From Aculops lycopersici (Eukaryota; Arthropoda; Arachnida; Trombidiformes; Eriophyidae): 64,000 nucleotides of DNA. Where the stretch lies: contig WNKI01000003.1 of assembly GCA_015350385.1 (NCBI GenBank), positions 498,644 to 562,643 on the forward strand, written 5' to 3'. Positions 40,566 to 53,500 of the stretch are shown here, piece after piece. Position numbers and translations under genes: made by a program. The notes below the pieces were generated by a model. It was not told the DNA's origin and searched no databases. It saw only the letters and a program-made list of their open reading frames with translations. The stretch's first letter is position 1; each line of letters begins with the position of its first letter.

Positions 40566-43500
40566 TTAGTAGTGTTGTTTTAGGTGAGAGTTTTGCAGCC
40601 GGTTGGTGGTTGTGGTGTTGCAATTTGCAATCGCCGTTGCGACTGGACTATCGTCGTAGGTGGAGTCAACCAATTGCTGGGCAAACAGGAGCCGCCTAAC
40701 GCCCGCCTCGGATCTACCACTACTCACCCAGTGGTTGGCGTTACCATTTCCACTGGCCATGGTATTAGAATGCTGCTGCTGCTGCCTACGACTAGAAACC
40801 TGATGGCCTTGGAACAGTTGATGGTGTTGCTGCCGCCGGCCAATCGAGGTTTCATTGCTATACTCCTCGGTGCTGCTTTGCGGGAAAACCTCGTTGCTAG
40901 CTAGATTTTGCTGGCTCTTTGATCTGGGAGGCAAGTGGAATTGAGCGCTAGAGTTCATGTTTACCTGCCTACTCTTTGATCTGGGCATCGAGAAGCCGAG
41001 CCGAGGACTTTCAGCTATCTGCTGCTGCTGCTGCTGGTCCGATAGGATTGCCGTTAGGTCGCCGCCGTTCGGTTGGTAGGCATAATCGCCGCTGCTCATT
41101 TGGAATTGTTGTTGCTGCTGATGAAGGGCCCGTCGAAGTTGCATTTGCTCCTGCTGCTCTTGTTGCTGTTGCACCAGCAGCGAGATCATCGCGTGCATAA
41201 GTATTGGGTCGCAATCCTTGGTACTCGTGGTTTTCGTCGTCTGGCTCGAAGCAGGTGGTTGCGCTCCTTGCCCCTGAGCATCGAGCTGACCCGAGGGGAA
41301 GATGTGATCGCCCTTCGGGGCGCCTTTACCCGAACTTCCGGCGGCATCGATGTCGTTTGGATGGTGGTGATTATAAGATAGCAAGCTGTTGTTATTGTTG
41401 TTGGTAAAGTTGTTGAAGTGGTTGTCGAAATGATTGTTCTGCTGGAGAGTTAAAGCGCTCGCTTGGAGTCGGTGCCGGTTGGCCAGGTGAGGGCGTAGAA
41501 GCATTGCTGGATCAACAAGACCCAGGTCATCGATTGCACAAATCCCTCCGCCTCCGTAACCATTGATAAGCGATTGTCGTTGCTGGTTTTGTTGTTGCTG
41601 TTGCTGCTGTTGGGTTAGTCTACACGAGGAGCGTGACCTCGAGTTTGAGCGATTGATTGGCTTCGTGCTGGACTTGCAAGCGAGAGCAAATTTCAAGTCG
41701 CTCATCATCTCCTCGCACATCCGGTCGCGACTTGAACCCGAGCGACGAGCTCGCCACATAAACTCGGCGATGGCCACGAGAAAAGAGATACCCAAGCCGC
41801 CGAGGAGGACAACAAACACACCGCCGACGTTGGCCAAACTTAACTCCGTTACGCCGCCTCCCTTGCCGTCGTCCGTGCAGGTGCCGCCTCCGCGTCGCTC
41901 CTTCCACCACCTGTTCTTGAGCACATGCAACATTCCCGTTTCCTGCAAATGTAAGATTCCCTCGTTTAACAAAGTTCTGTATGGACGCTTCAAGCGCGAC
42001 TTCTTGCTAGTCGCCAAACCGTAACCCTTGCTATCAATGAGGCCGCCAATTTGGGTTAGATTACAATTGCGCTCTATAATATACTCAATGGTTGTGGACT
42101 CCATAAAGAAGGCAAATTTTCCCTCGCCAACTCGCTTTTGGCCCTCGTCGTTGGATCGGACATAAGTGCGATACTTGCGCATTGTTTCATCAATTTTCTT
42201 GTAGGTGTCAATTTGTGAATCATGGAAGAAGGTACAAGTTGAACCCGATTCCACGCAACCATATTTAATCTCCTGTTGCTGACTCAAATCGCGAACGTTC
42301 TCGATGGGGTAAACCACTTTTTCTACCGTCAAGAAAGCGGCCAAGTTTGCGGTGTAAGATGAGATCATAATCAGGGTAAAGAAGTACCAAATACCTGCAA
42401 TGGTCCGCGTGGACATTGATCTCGGCGTTAGATCGCTTCCCTGTTGCATGAGCGATCCAATGGTAAACCAAAAGGAGTTTAGCAATGAAAATTGGTTTTT
42501 AAGTACAGTTTCGTCGTCCTCGCCAATGTGGCGACATGGATGCGGATTTGCCCACTCATAAGGGGAGAGATGGCCAACGAGGAAGAGAATGGCACTAATG
42601 CCACAATAGGCGGCCAGAACGTAAGCCCAAACGTCCGACGAGAAGGGCGATAGGAAACTAAATAGTGTTGTTACCTTAGTTGTTGGCTTCTTGAATAGAA
42701 TTGATATTCCCGTATTCATGAATGGCAGTGTAAAATCCACCGCCTCCTCTCGTTGCGCCGTGATGGTTAAATCAACGATTGCCAAATCGGCTTGCCCACG
42801 AACAATCTCGCCAATCATTCCATTCCAAACTATGGTCCCATTTGGCAACAATTCTTTGCTTCCATATTTGCCATCCGCCGCCAGCTGCCACTTGTAACGA
42901 AAGTTGACCAATTTTGAAAGTTCATGGATCAAATCAACGGCGTAGCCCTCAAATTGATCGTTGCCCTCGAGTCTATTTGGTGTTTCCTTGAGCATAAAGT
43001 AAGGCTGCGACAACTTTGAGGTTACAACCAGCGTGTCCACCTGATCAGCTGGCTCCTTGTAGAGGCGATCGAAAATTATCTCATTGACCTTTAGGCTGCC
43101 AGATTTAGAGGCCAACTTTGTGTAGGGCACGGTGACGTCATGACCGTCGGCCAATAGTTTCATGTATCTCTTGAGCTCAGCCTCGTATTTGCTTGACAAT
43201 TCATCGTACGAACTTCCGGCCCTCAGTGTTGGGTTCTCAATGTGCCCATTGGACGTTGATGGTTGTTGCTGTTGTAAAAATCGATTTGTATTATCAACTT
43301 CCGGTTGGTTGGTTGTTGCTGTTGCTGTTTGTGTATTCTTTTGAGCTTTCTGTTGAGACCTTGACGAGGGATAGTATGTTATATCGCGCTCACCACTTGA
43401 CCATTCGCCAACTTTTATCTGCTTTATATTGGGCGCCAATCCCATAACACTGAGCTTGAAGTCTGTCCTCAAACCTTGCGAGTCAAAGTTTATCACACCT

Positions 43501-46500
43501 GAGAGACCTTGGAAGGATATTTGGCGCATATAATTGACCAGCGAACTACCATGAGGCCATGGCCTCGAGCTCAGGGAGCAGGCAACGCGTTCCTGGTTGA
43601 ATAGTGGCATTGTGGTTTTGCCATCAGCAGTTTCACCACCACCACCGCCTGTCAACAGGTGGCCGCTTGGATCGAGCTCGTACAAACCCAAGAGGTAGAG
43701 TATCAGCGAGTCGTGCAAAATTGCACTCGATGTTGAGAGACGAACGTGGCTCATGTTTCGCTCCTGTTGTTCGATGAAAAACTCGAACAACTTTTGCTCG
43801 TTGTTGCGATCAACAGTTGGCAGCAGTCCCATGCTGGCCGGCAACGACTGAAGCATCTCCCTTCTGGCCAGATCATTTTCATTCAACAGGTCGTTGGCGT
43901 TTGGGAGCGAGTCGTCGAGTTGCATGGGCGAGATGAATTGGCGTTGCCTTTGTCTCGGTTGCTTTGCTCCCGGCTCGTGCTGTTTCTTGGCCAAACCGTC
44001 GCGACTCAAACCGGAAGTTTGCCTTCTGCTCCCCTCGCCAGTGGTGGCATCGGGCCTACGGACTCCGAGTCGCTCGAGATACCACTCGTCGAACAGGTGG
44101 CTATGAGTTTGGTCGAGGGGTTGCTCGCTATGCGATGTCGTCATTGTCGACGCAGTCGGAGCCGCCGATTGGCCGGCTGAGCTCATTCGTGCCATAGGCA
44201 TCTCACTGTCGTTCTCGCGGCTAGACCCATGAGCAAAGTGGCCAGCGGCACTTTGAAACGCGCTCGCCGCCGACACGGATGACGTCGACGACTTGGCCAC
44301 TTGCAACATGGCGAAGGCGGTAATCTTCGTTCGGCTATACTTGAAATCCTCCATATCAATCATGTGCATATCGAGCGATGTGATCAGATAACTGAATTCC
44401 TCGGTCATGAGGCCAACTTGCTGCGCGTGCTTCAAAGCTTCGTACAAATTCTCATTGCTAACATCGAGTAGAATGTTCTTTTCGCCACTCGACTTAACGC
44501 GCCAAAAGACGTCCCTAAAAGTGGGCGTCCTCTTACTCGGGCCTCTGGCGGAGCTTTTGGTGCTTGTGGTGGTGGTTCCGCTGTGAGTTGTTATTTTGTT
44601 GGCTGCCATTCCGATTGAACTGCTGCCGTCATAATCCATTAGCGACAGCGACTCGCCGGAACTTGTAGTGTTTCTAATGTTGCCCACTCGCTCCTGCTGC
44701 GACCACTGCGCTGCCGCCGGCATCGGTGGCGTGTCCATTCCACTTGCGCCAAGTCCATTACTTGATTGCGTAATCGATTGCTGCGCGCCACTTGAACCAA
44801 TGGAACCGCTAGATCTAGATGTAGTTATATTCGTGGACGATTGATGCTGGCCTACAGTTTGTTTGCCACCACTTGCCTCGTGCCTAAACAACTTTATCCG
44901 CCACTTGCTCGTCCAGGAGCCCGACGATTCGCGCAATAAATCTTGCAACTTTATCATTGAACTATCGTCCTCGTAAACAATTGCAAATGAGGTCCAATTC
45001 AGGGCATAAATTAGGTCGATGTAGGCACTATTTAACAGATGAGCCGGCGGGTGTAGGTTCAGCGAGAGGCCGACTTTTTGTAAATCGTTATCGATTTGTT
45101 GTTGATGCTGGTGTTGCGGTTGCCTTGTATCTTCTGAGTTTTTTGCCTTCGATTTTACCGTTTCTGTATCACCGACAAAGTCAACTGTCGACGGACGACC
45201 ACCGACTAGCTCGCGCCTTACCACCTGCTGCTGTTGCTGGCTTGTGGTGCCTGCACTGAGTGATGAGCTTGAACTCAGGTGTGGGCGCAGCTCAAAGTAG
45301 GGAATCTCGAGATTATCACAAATGGACTGGACATGGCCAATGCTGGCGCCCCGCGCTGGCCCGAGGACAACCCGAACGCCTGACTCGATCAGCTGGCAAA
45401 CTTTGTTGTCCGCCTCAAAGCTACTGTTCGGGTCTCTTAGGAATTCAATCACTGGCTCGAGCTTAACATTGAACTGGTTGGCATTGTTGCCCAGCTTATA
45501 CTTGGCAGCGAAGGCAAATAACCTGGCCGATCTTGTCAGGTCACGCTCGGGGTGGTTGGTGGAGGTTGAGTTGGAATTTTCCCTTCTCTTTCTCTTGGTC
45601 CAACTCTCCTCTTGCTGATGCTGATGCTGTTGCTGTTCCCGCCTCCGCTCGGCTTCATTCAATTCGTCGTAGAGTTGCGGAACGGAAACGGAAGTGGAAG
45701 TTGTACCTGCGCTCGCAACATCCGCCGCCTTATCGCTCGCTTCGATGCCAGTGCCCCTAAAGCTGGAGCCGGCAACAGACGATACGTATGCGCCAACTTC
45801 CGGCGCCCGGTCGGCGGCGGGCGGCATTGGGGCTCTCGTTTGTCTTGTTTGCTCGCCGGACGTGGTGGGCGAGAATCCAGGCGCAAAGTTGTGGCCACTA
45901 CTTCGCCTTAGCAGCCGTCTGATTGCCTCGTCTCTTCTTTCATTAATCATTTTGATAGTCCGTATAAACATGTTGGCGTGCTCGTGATCCGACTCCTCAA
46001 GTAAAATGCCTATTGTTAGCGCCGGCGTTAGGTCGAGTTCCGTTGTGTTGTGTTGGGTTGGGTTGTGTTATGTTTTGTTTGCGTTCGAGTTGGAGTTGGA
46101 GTTGAAGTTGAATTTGGGTTAGGTTAAGGTGAGTTAAGTCAGGTCGAGTTGAGTTTGTTGTGTAGGTAAGTGGACAGGTGGTTGCGTTGGTAGCACGTTG
46201 CTTTGCGTTACATAACACGAGATGAAAGGGTCGTTAGCATTTGGTTGCTTAAAGTTGCGCTGAATCCAGAGTCTCACTTGCTACTCGGTGCAAATTCTAG
46301 AGCACTAGGTGCACAAAATAAAAAGCAAAGGCAGACTAGAGACTTGAAAATCTTTCCACAAGCAGATTCGCGACTCAAGATAAAGGCATTCTGGTTTTCA
46401 TGGTTAGGAGAGAGGCGCCATTTTTGAGCAAGCAAACAATCAAGTAGAACAGTGGGTGAGATAGACACATAATTACATGTGTTTCTCTCTTGGCTCTAAA

Positions 46501-46840
46501 CTTTAAGACCCCCCTCTTTCTCTCCGCTCCCGAAGCGATAGAACCTTGATGGATCAAGTCGCGAATCGTGGTCATCGGCTTACCTCTTCGAGAAAAACGA
46601 AGAGAAGGAAAAAGAAGAAGAGAAACTCTACTCACCAACTTTAACGTAAATCGTTTGGTCGTCGTCCGAAGTTTCCTCTGATGTTGCTAACATTTCCGCC
46701 GAAACTAAAACTTGGTTGTTGTTGTTGTAGGTGCTGTTTCTCGTACTAGTGGCTAGTAGTAGGAGTAAAGCCAGGAGGAGTATCAGGTGTAAGTGGGTTT
46801 TAGTGTTTGTTGCAGTGACCAGCGAGAATTTGGGTGACAT
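40566..46840 (-). CDS. Kainate-type ionotropic glutamate receptor subunit, very large
   Basis: Two exons: 46636-46840 and 40566-46009 (205 and 5444 nt; 1882 residues), joined by a 626-base GT-AG intron. The join reads IYVKVG-ILLEESDHEHANM, the conserved start of the amino-terminal domain. A signal peptide follows the Met at 46840. The ligand core has PYFML, LTITAQREEAVDFTLPF (the Arg that binds the glutamate alpha-carboxyl) and FAFFMESTTIEYI (the Glu for the amino group). The pore has SLMQQGS (Gln at the Q/R site) and the SYTANLAAFLTVEK gate. A final helix is near residue 1470, then a ~400-residue Gln-rich tail. Typical kainate receptors have ~900 residues; the surplus is Ser/Gln-rich inserts in the amino-terminal domain and the tail. 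Glutamate-gated cation channel at synapses. Confidence 0.92.
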
Positions 46841-48151
46841 TAGTGATGCGGTTGCGCTTTTGCTTTGCGGCTTGCTGTTTTGCTTTAGTTTCCATTGGAC
46901 TTGCCGTTGGCGTCTCTGTCGTTTTTTAAACGTTTCCATGGACTTCTCAAGCTTTAAGTTGTAGGCAGTTGGCAATTTGGTCTCCATTTTAGTGACGGCA
47001 GTGGAAGTGGCATCGGCATTTGTGAAGTTTGGGGCTAAGGCAAGCGGCGAAACGGAATAGGATAGCGATAAGCTTGACGTCTTGTGGGGTTCTCTTTTTG
47101 GCACCATTTTACTCTCAACGAAACAGGGATTTGCACTCCTCGACGCCTCCGCTTCTTGCTGCTCATCGTTCGAGAGTCGCATTTCCGGTGGTCGGCGGCG
47201 AGACGATCTTAAGGGGTGGTTGCATTTAATCGCGTTCACTAGTCTTGGTGGCTTGCAACTTTGGTGGCTTTGATCACACGAATTGGAGTAGGTATTGTTT
47301 CTATTGGTGAATCGATTCAACATGGAGCTGAAATTGCAATCATCGTCGCGCATCTCACTGGTGGCAAAGGCAATGGCTACAAACTCTCCCCGTCGTTGGT
47401 CTCTCTGTTTTGAGACTCCAACTTCCGTCCCGACTTCCAGTCCCACTTTGGCCTCAGCCTCGACTTCCGCCCACGACACGCCGAAGAGACCTCGTTTGGT
47501 GGTAGTGGTGCACCACTTGTTTCGGTCAAGCTCTTGGTCGTTTTGCTCGTCTCGCTTGGATTTCGCGTGGCAGTGGCGTGTTGGCGCCAAGAGAGGGATG
47601 TAATCGCCGTTGGTCTCGCTGTTTGGCGCAAAGCCATCTGCTCGTTGCCTTCGCTGGACCTCACTCGTCGGGATAACGGCGAGTTGAGACCAGAGAGAAA
47701 TTTTCTCGCCAAAACTCATCTTGGTTCTCGTTGCAGTAATAGTAATAGAAGAAGAAGCGGTGGCGGTATGAGTTTCACTTTCTTCACTGTCTCGCCGATG
47801 GCCACTTTTGGTTAGGCTGCTCTTGTTGCCGCCTCCCAACTCTTTGCTTGCAGCTAACCATAGAGCTAGAGTTTGACAAGACCTAAGAGCTAAGGTCAAC
47901 TGCTGACCACAATAAGCGGCGGGCGTTGCGGACACTTGGCGGCTAGAATCACAATAACAACAATAGTGGCAACAGTAATAGTAATAGTAACTGAAGCTGG
48001 AGCTGGAACTTGAACAGCAACGAGGACTAGAATGTCGCCAACTTGCGTTACCAAATGGACAAGAGCGAAAAGAGCAACTACAGTTCCCATTGCAAAGTTT
48101 CCACTTGAATTCACCCGCTAATCTCTCAATCTTTGCTTGTTGTTTCTCCAT
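46841..48151 (-). other. In-frame open extension upstream of the receptor signal peptide
   Basis: The exon-1 frame remains open upstream of the signal-peptide Met (46840) as far as ATG 48151 and beyond to ~48220, adding 437 codons of Ser/Thr/Arg/Lys-rich sequence. A signal peptide needs to be near the N-terminus, so the short start is favoured and this segment is more likely 5' UTR. The long absence of stops is odd and parallels the arginine kinase extension. Confidence 0.45.
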
Positions 48152-48935
48152 GTTCCTCGACTTACTGTTGCTTGCTTGCTTGCTTTCTATTATTGCTATT
48201 ACCCAACTCGCCGCCGTCAACCGGCCAACTCTCTCACTGTCTCTCTTATTCGTCGCCCAAAACTACTGGTCCAGTCCTTTTCTGTTTGCAGGCGACGTGC
48301 GCATTCGCCTTTTGAATTGAAGTTCCAATTCGAGGCCCAAAACCAAAAACTTCCGATTCCTTATACCAAGACAGGCAGACAGACAACTTCTTGTTTCTCA
48401 ACTCTGTTAAACCCCGATGCCCGCTGTCTGGTGTATTATTTACCAAGATTGGCCACAACAATTCAGTGGCAAGGGTTTTGTGTGGTGTTGTGTAATTTCG
48501 TTTAGTTTAGTCTCGTTTCGTCTGGTTTTGTTTCACTTTAGTTCGATTTGTTTGGTTTGGTTTGTAACAAGACAACACGTTATGATGCAAGAAAACAGCA
48601 TTGCCACTCCATCGGCCGACCAACTAGCAGGCTGGCTGCTTCCACTGGCCTCAAAACCAGTCAGTCTAGTCTAGTCCCATTAGAATTTCCCCCTTGCCAC
48701 TTAGCGGCAAACATTGTCCCTCTCTGTCTGGCGCGCACAACCAATCAGCTGATCAGTTTGCTCCCAACCGGAAGCTCTCGTTCCCCCAACCACCTGCTTA
48801 CTCAGTGGCTTGCCAAGCGCGATTCAGTCACGCTCAATTGCTAAATGCCGAGCGCACGTCCAGATAATTCTAATGCTGCAACCAGGCCAATCAGACAGAC
48901 CGGGCTGAGGATCGAATTCAAGTGTGTACTTTGAA

Positions 48936-48978
48936 TACAACAACAACAACAGCAACAACAACAACAACTACAACAACG
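48936..48978. repeat. (CAA)n microsatellite
   Basis: CAA trinucleotide run with one interruption. Confidence 0.85.
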
Positions 48979-49304
48979 ACTCACAAGGCAAATTTCATCA
49001 GCTTGCCAGCTACGCCTCTCAACACAAATACAACCAACGATACACCCGTAGGCCAAGATGAATTACTCATTCACGCTTCATCGAGTGGCAAGTTTGCAGT
49101 TAATCTTGTTGCTGTTTCGGTTCTTGCTACTGCTGCTGGGGCTGCCACTGCCACTTCCGGTGGATGAGCAGTTCAAGTTTGCTGATTAACCAAGTACTCG
49201 CTCCTCTTCAATTAGTTTTCTGTTTCCCCTTGTGTTTATTCCGTGAGTTTTCTATGGTTTCTGCTCACTTATCCTCTCACTCCAACCTTCTTTCTTTCTA
49301 GTCA

Positions 49305-49307
<3 letters not shown>

Positions 49308-49347
<40 letters not shown>

Positions 49348-49383
49348 NNNNNNNNNNNNNNNNNNNNCTCTCTCTCTCTCTTT
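49308..49383. repeat. (CT)n microsatellite containing a 20-N assembly gap
   Basis: CT dinucleotide run interrupted by Ns at 49348-49367. The gap is an assembly artefact of unknown true length, probably a longer CT run. Confidence 0.95.
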
Positions 49384-49889
49384 CTTCAACGAGAGCGATT
49401 GGCAATTTTCAACGATCAACAAAAACTTTTCTCTCAGCCGACGGCTATTCTCCACCAACCACCACTTTCGTCTGCTTGAAGAAACCTCGCAACTAACCAG
49501 CGCCAGTGGTGGGCGTCTCCATTTCCGCTGCCTGGGTCCGGCGTCTGGCCATCGGCTCGAGACTTGGTGCGCAAGCGCAAAGCGCCTTCGTTTTCTCCGA
49601 TACGATTTTCGGGTACAACAAGAACGCGGTCGCCTTTACCGGGCGACTTGACACTCGCAGGCACCTAGCGCGCACCGCGGCCAGTGACCAACAACCTGCA
49701 TGTCTTCATGCGCACAAACAAGTGGCCAAAGTTTTGGCCTCTCGAGTGTCCGCAAACTCAGCTCCGTCTTCGGTGGCCATGTGGCCAGTGGCCCAGTGCT
49801 CACGAGGAGAGTAAAATTGCTCCAACCGAGGGCCACTTGTCGCCGCTGCCGCCCGCGCCTCTATGTTTGCGCCAAAGTAGCAGCCACCT

Positions 49890-49913
49890 AGAGAGAGAGA
49901 GAGAGAGAGAGAG
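49890..49913. repeat. (GA)n microsatellite
   Basis: GA dinucleotide run. Confidence 0.85.
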
Positions 49914-50486
49914 CAAAGAACGAGGCGAAGGAAATGAAGCAACAACAACTAAAAGGAAACCTCGAAGTGAGGGAAGGGAAAATAAATGGTCGTCGCTCAG
50001 TCGCACTTGCGGCGGCGGCAATGGAGACATTGGAGATGATTTGCGAGTTGAAATATCAATCATCCAGGAGGTTGAATGACGGCGAGAGGGGAGCCAAAAA
50101 GAGAGCGAAGCGACGCAACGGAAACAAGTCGCTCGGATGGGTTTTAGTTTGCTCGTGCTCCCGAGGAGCAAACTCGAATCTCACCACAATAAACCACCAA
50201 CACTTATGCAGCCCGCGAGTTTCCTCTTATTCTTATTCTCGGTCGAGCAAGTGGCACTATCGACTCTCTCGAGGGTTCTGGCCAATATTAGGAAAGTTTA
50301 GCTGGAGAGCTAGACAACGAAGGGCATTGAAATCGATCGAATCACTAAACACCACAAAGAGAAATAGTAAGAGTCGGGCAATCAAGCGAAATTATTGCTT
50401 TATTTTCCCATTTGCCACTCTCAAGATAAACCATCTTGAGCGAGCTTGGCGCTTTCCGACGGAAAGAGTTGCTCAGCTCCCTTTAA

Positions 50487-50507
50487 AGAGAGAGAGAGAG
50501 AGAGAGG
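50487..50507. repeat. (GA)n microsatellite
   Basis: GA dinucleotide run. Confidence 0.85.
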
Positions 50508-53500
50508 CGAATAGCTTGCGTGTCGCGTCAAGTTTATCGGCGATGCGGCAAACAAGAAATCTCGGCGTTGTTCTCACTTCGCTAGTTACTCTTTTCAAAG
50601 GTGAACTTCGGGGAAGACGAGACTGAGTACGCGCTCATTGGCACTTCCGGTCTACTGGTCGGTGGCTCGGTTGGTGCCTCGAATGATCAATGATTCCTCT
50701 ACGCTGGCTAGTGGCAGCGAGCTTTCGGATGCTCTCATTCTTCCTGTTGGTCTTAGCTTGGCAAGCTCGTGCCAAGTTAAGATTAATTTCCATTCCAACA
50801 TGAAGCAGACAAGACGGACGGTCGATCGATTGGACCGATATCCATCGATAGACGCTCGCTCATTCTCTCCATCTCGATGGATTGCAGTGCGATTCATCGC
50901 TAGCTTCCGAGGGGTTCCATGAAATTAGACTCGATCAGGTTTCGTGTATGCGCAACAAAATGGACTTGCTGATGGACTCGAAGGCAGGAGCAGCAACAAA
51001 TTGTTCGGCACACGTAAGGCCTTTGCCCTCCTGATTGCCTGCTCCTTGGCCCGTCAGGCCAAACTCGTACATTATTGTTTCTCGCTCCACTATTAACATA
51101 CGGAAACCGCGGCTCGAATCTCGTGTCAGAGATTCAACCCTTTGAATGCGAGTTTGTGAGCCAACAATGGTAGACCGAATGGAGACGGGCGGAAGACGCA
51201 ATCATTGGAATAACACATGCATCGATCGTCTCGTGCCACGGTTTTCCCGCGACTCAAGTGTGGTCTATGCGATCATTGTTGTTGTTAATACCACTGAGCC
51301 GATTTCTTGCTTTGATTCGGCTCGCGCCTCTTTGTCCTGGCCCCTAAACAAATGGACTCCGCGAGAATCCACTCACAGTTGTCCATCGAAAAGACACCGG
51401 AAGTTGAAGCAGAAACTAGCTTGCCAAATGCCGCCACTACCAAAGCTGATGGCTAGACGAAAGATAGATAGTGAGGGAGAACAACAAACAAGAGTTGCGG
51501 CGGCGTCAGAGACCACTTTGATTGACTAGTGGAAAGTGGAAGAGAGTCGCTTGCGCAACTTCACTCGAGCTAAGGACGTGCAACGCAAAGTGCTCGGGTC
51601 GAATTTGACAGAGTCGCATGCTCCCCCTTTGGCGGCCGTCCATTTGTTTCCATTTGCACTGATCACTTGCAAGAGGCAAGCGGCGGCTAAGTTGCATCAT
51701 CAACAACAATAGAAGCAACAAAAACAGCGGCATTCAGTGCAGGAGCAATGGAACTTGATATGAGTTTTGTGAGTGGCACTAAAGACTCGTTTTCGATGGG
51801 GCCATTGACTGGCTTGGCTGGGCTCAGCTCGGCTCGTCAAACCGGAAGCGTCTTAGAGTTGGTCTCGTGATGAGAGGACCATGAGCTGTGCGCAAAATCA
51901 AATGTTTTGGTTAAATTTCTCCACAACCGCGCAGTGCACAGTTTTTTTTTCTAGAGGTTCGTTTCCGGGGATGACAATAGTAGGTGGTGGCCGGCGAGTG
52001 TTGAATTTTATTACGTTGCAGCAGGAGGAGGAGGACAAACGGGCAAAATAATATTAGAGAACCATTAGATTTCGAAGCGCTACCCTCCTTTCGACTTACA
52101 CCCTTTCACCTTCTACTCCTATGCCATCCAATCGTCAGGTTAGGTGTTCATTGCGAGTTGAACTCTGTCTTCTTTTGGACCTCTTGACAAACAGGCAAAC
52201 GGTCAGACAAACAACCTCTTTTTTGCCGCATTCTTCACCAGGAGTCCTCCTCCATGACCAAAATGTGAACTCCTTTTCCGGTCTTGGTTGCAAGCCCATA
52301 AAATAATGGCTAAAAGATCAGGTATTTCCAAAGGTGGAATGGCAGAAAAGAGCAGTGGCACTGGATTGTGTTTGCTGTGTTGGTGGTTGAGGATGAAAGG
52401 CGCCCTCGGTGCAGCTACATACCAACCGCCACCTGACAGTCGCCGCTTTTCCCTCAATTTGATTTGAGGGAGAAGCGCCTCTGTTTGCTTGCCCCTTGTT
52501 TTTTGCTCCTCTTTTTCTCCCTTTCCTCTACCTCCACCTCTACCTACTCCTACTCCTCATTCTCAATAAGCTCGAGGCTACGAAGCTTTGAGGCTCAAGA
52601 GGAAACGGATAGAGAAACAAAGGGGACGAATGATATTCAGTAGATGGAGGTTACACGGACTTGATCTGACTCAACGAGACTTGTCCTCATAGAAAGACGA
52701 CGGAGGCTAGAGGGAAAACCTTGTCTCGTCTTTGTCTTGGTCTGCGTGTCGTGCTTGTCGATGACAACAACAACAACAACAACCACACTGCAGCTTATAT
52801 GTTAATGCCTCCGCTGCAAGTTGAAGGTTGAGACTCGTTGCTGACGGTTGCGCCGGCGGAAGTTGGTGCTGATTAAAATTCAGTCCTAGCGGATGGCCAG
52901 CGAGCGGGCGGGACAAGTTTACTGGCAGCTAACATCACAAACTTGGCCGCCTTTGCTGGCGGTTAGTTGAAAGACTGGCAAAGGGACAATTCGCCAGCTT
53001 TAGCTCGCGAGATTAATTAGGCTGCCCACTTGTCTCCTGCCTCTAGTTTGGGTTGAGTGCAGTTACTTTGCTCTTATGCGAGACCAAGAGTAAAGGTCCT
53101 TGAGGTTTGAAAGTTGGCCAACGGCTGGAAGTCGCAGCAGCAGCAGTAGTAGTAGCGATTCGCCGACCGGAAGCGTTGTCAAATGCCGAGAGGAAGCAGC
53201 TTAGAAAGTAGCTACCTGATCTCCTTCCAGCGAGGCACTCTATCATCTCGTAGTTGGTACATAAACATGCACCAGATTGCTTAGTTGTATGTTTATGTGA
53301 AAGTTTGGACCAGTTCCAATGTAAAAGTTTAGCGGCCAACTAGTCGTAAAGCTACGCATTCGTCATACAGAATCTTGGCCACTTTGTGGGCTAATGAGCG
53401 TTTAAAACTCATCCAGTTTTCCTCTGTTTAAGCCCCTCGCTTGCCATCAAATGGGCCGGAAATGCCCACTTAAAGGCGCTCGTCTCTGTGACGTTGGTGT

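Noticed and set aside
49934..50626. 230-codon ATG-initiated frame
   Set aside because: Low-complexity Arg/Ser/Lys sequence spanning a GA microsatellite, with no family motif and no splice context.
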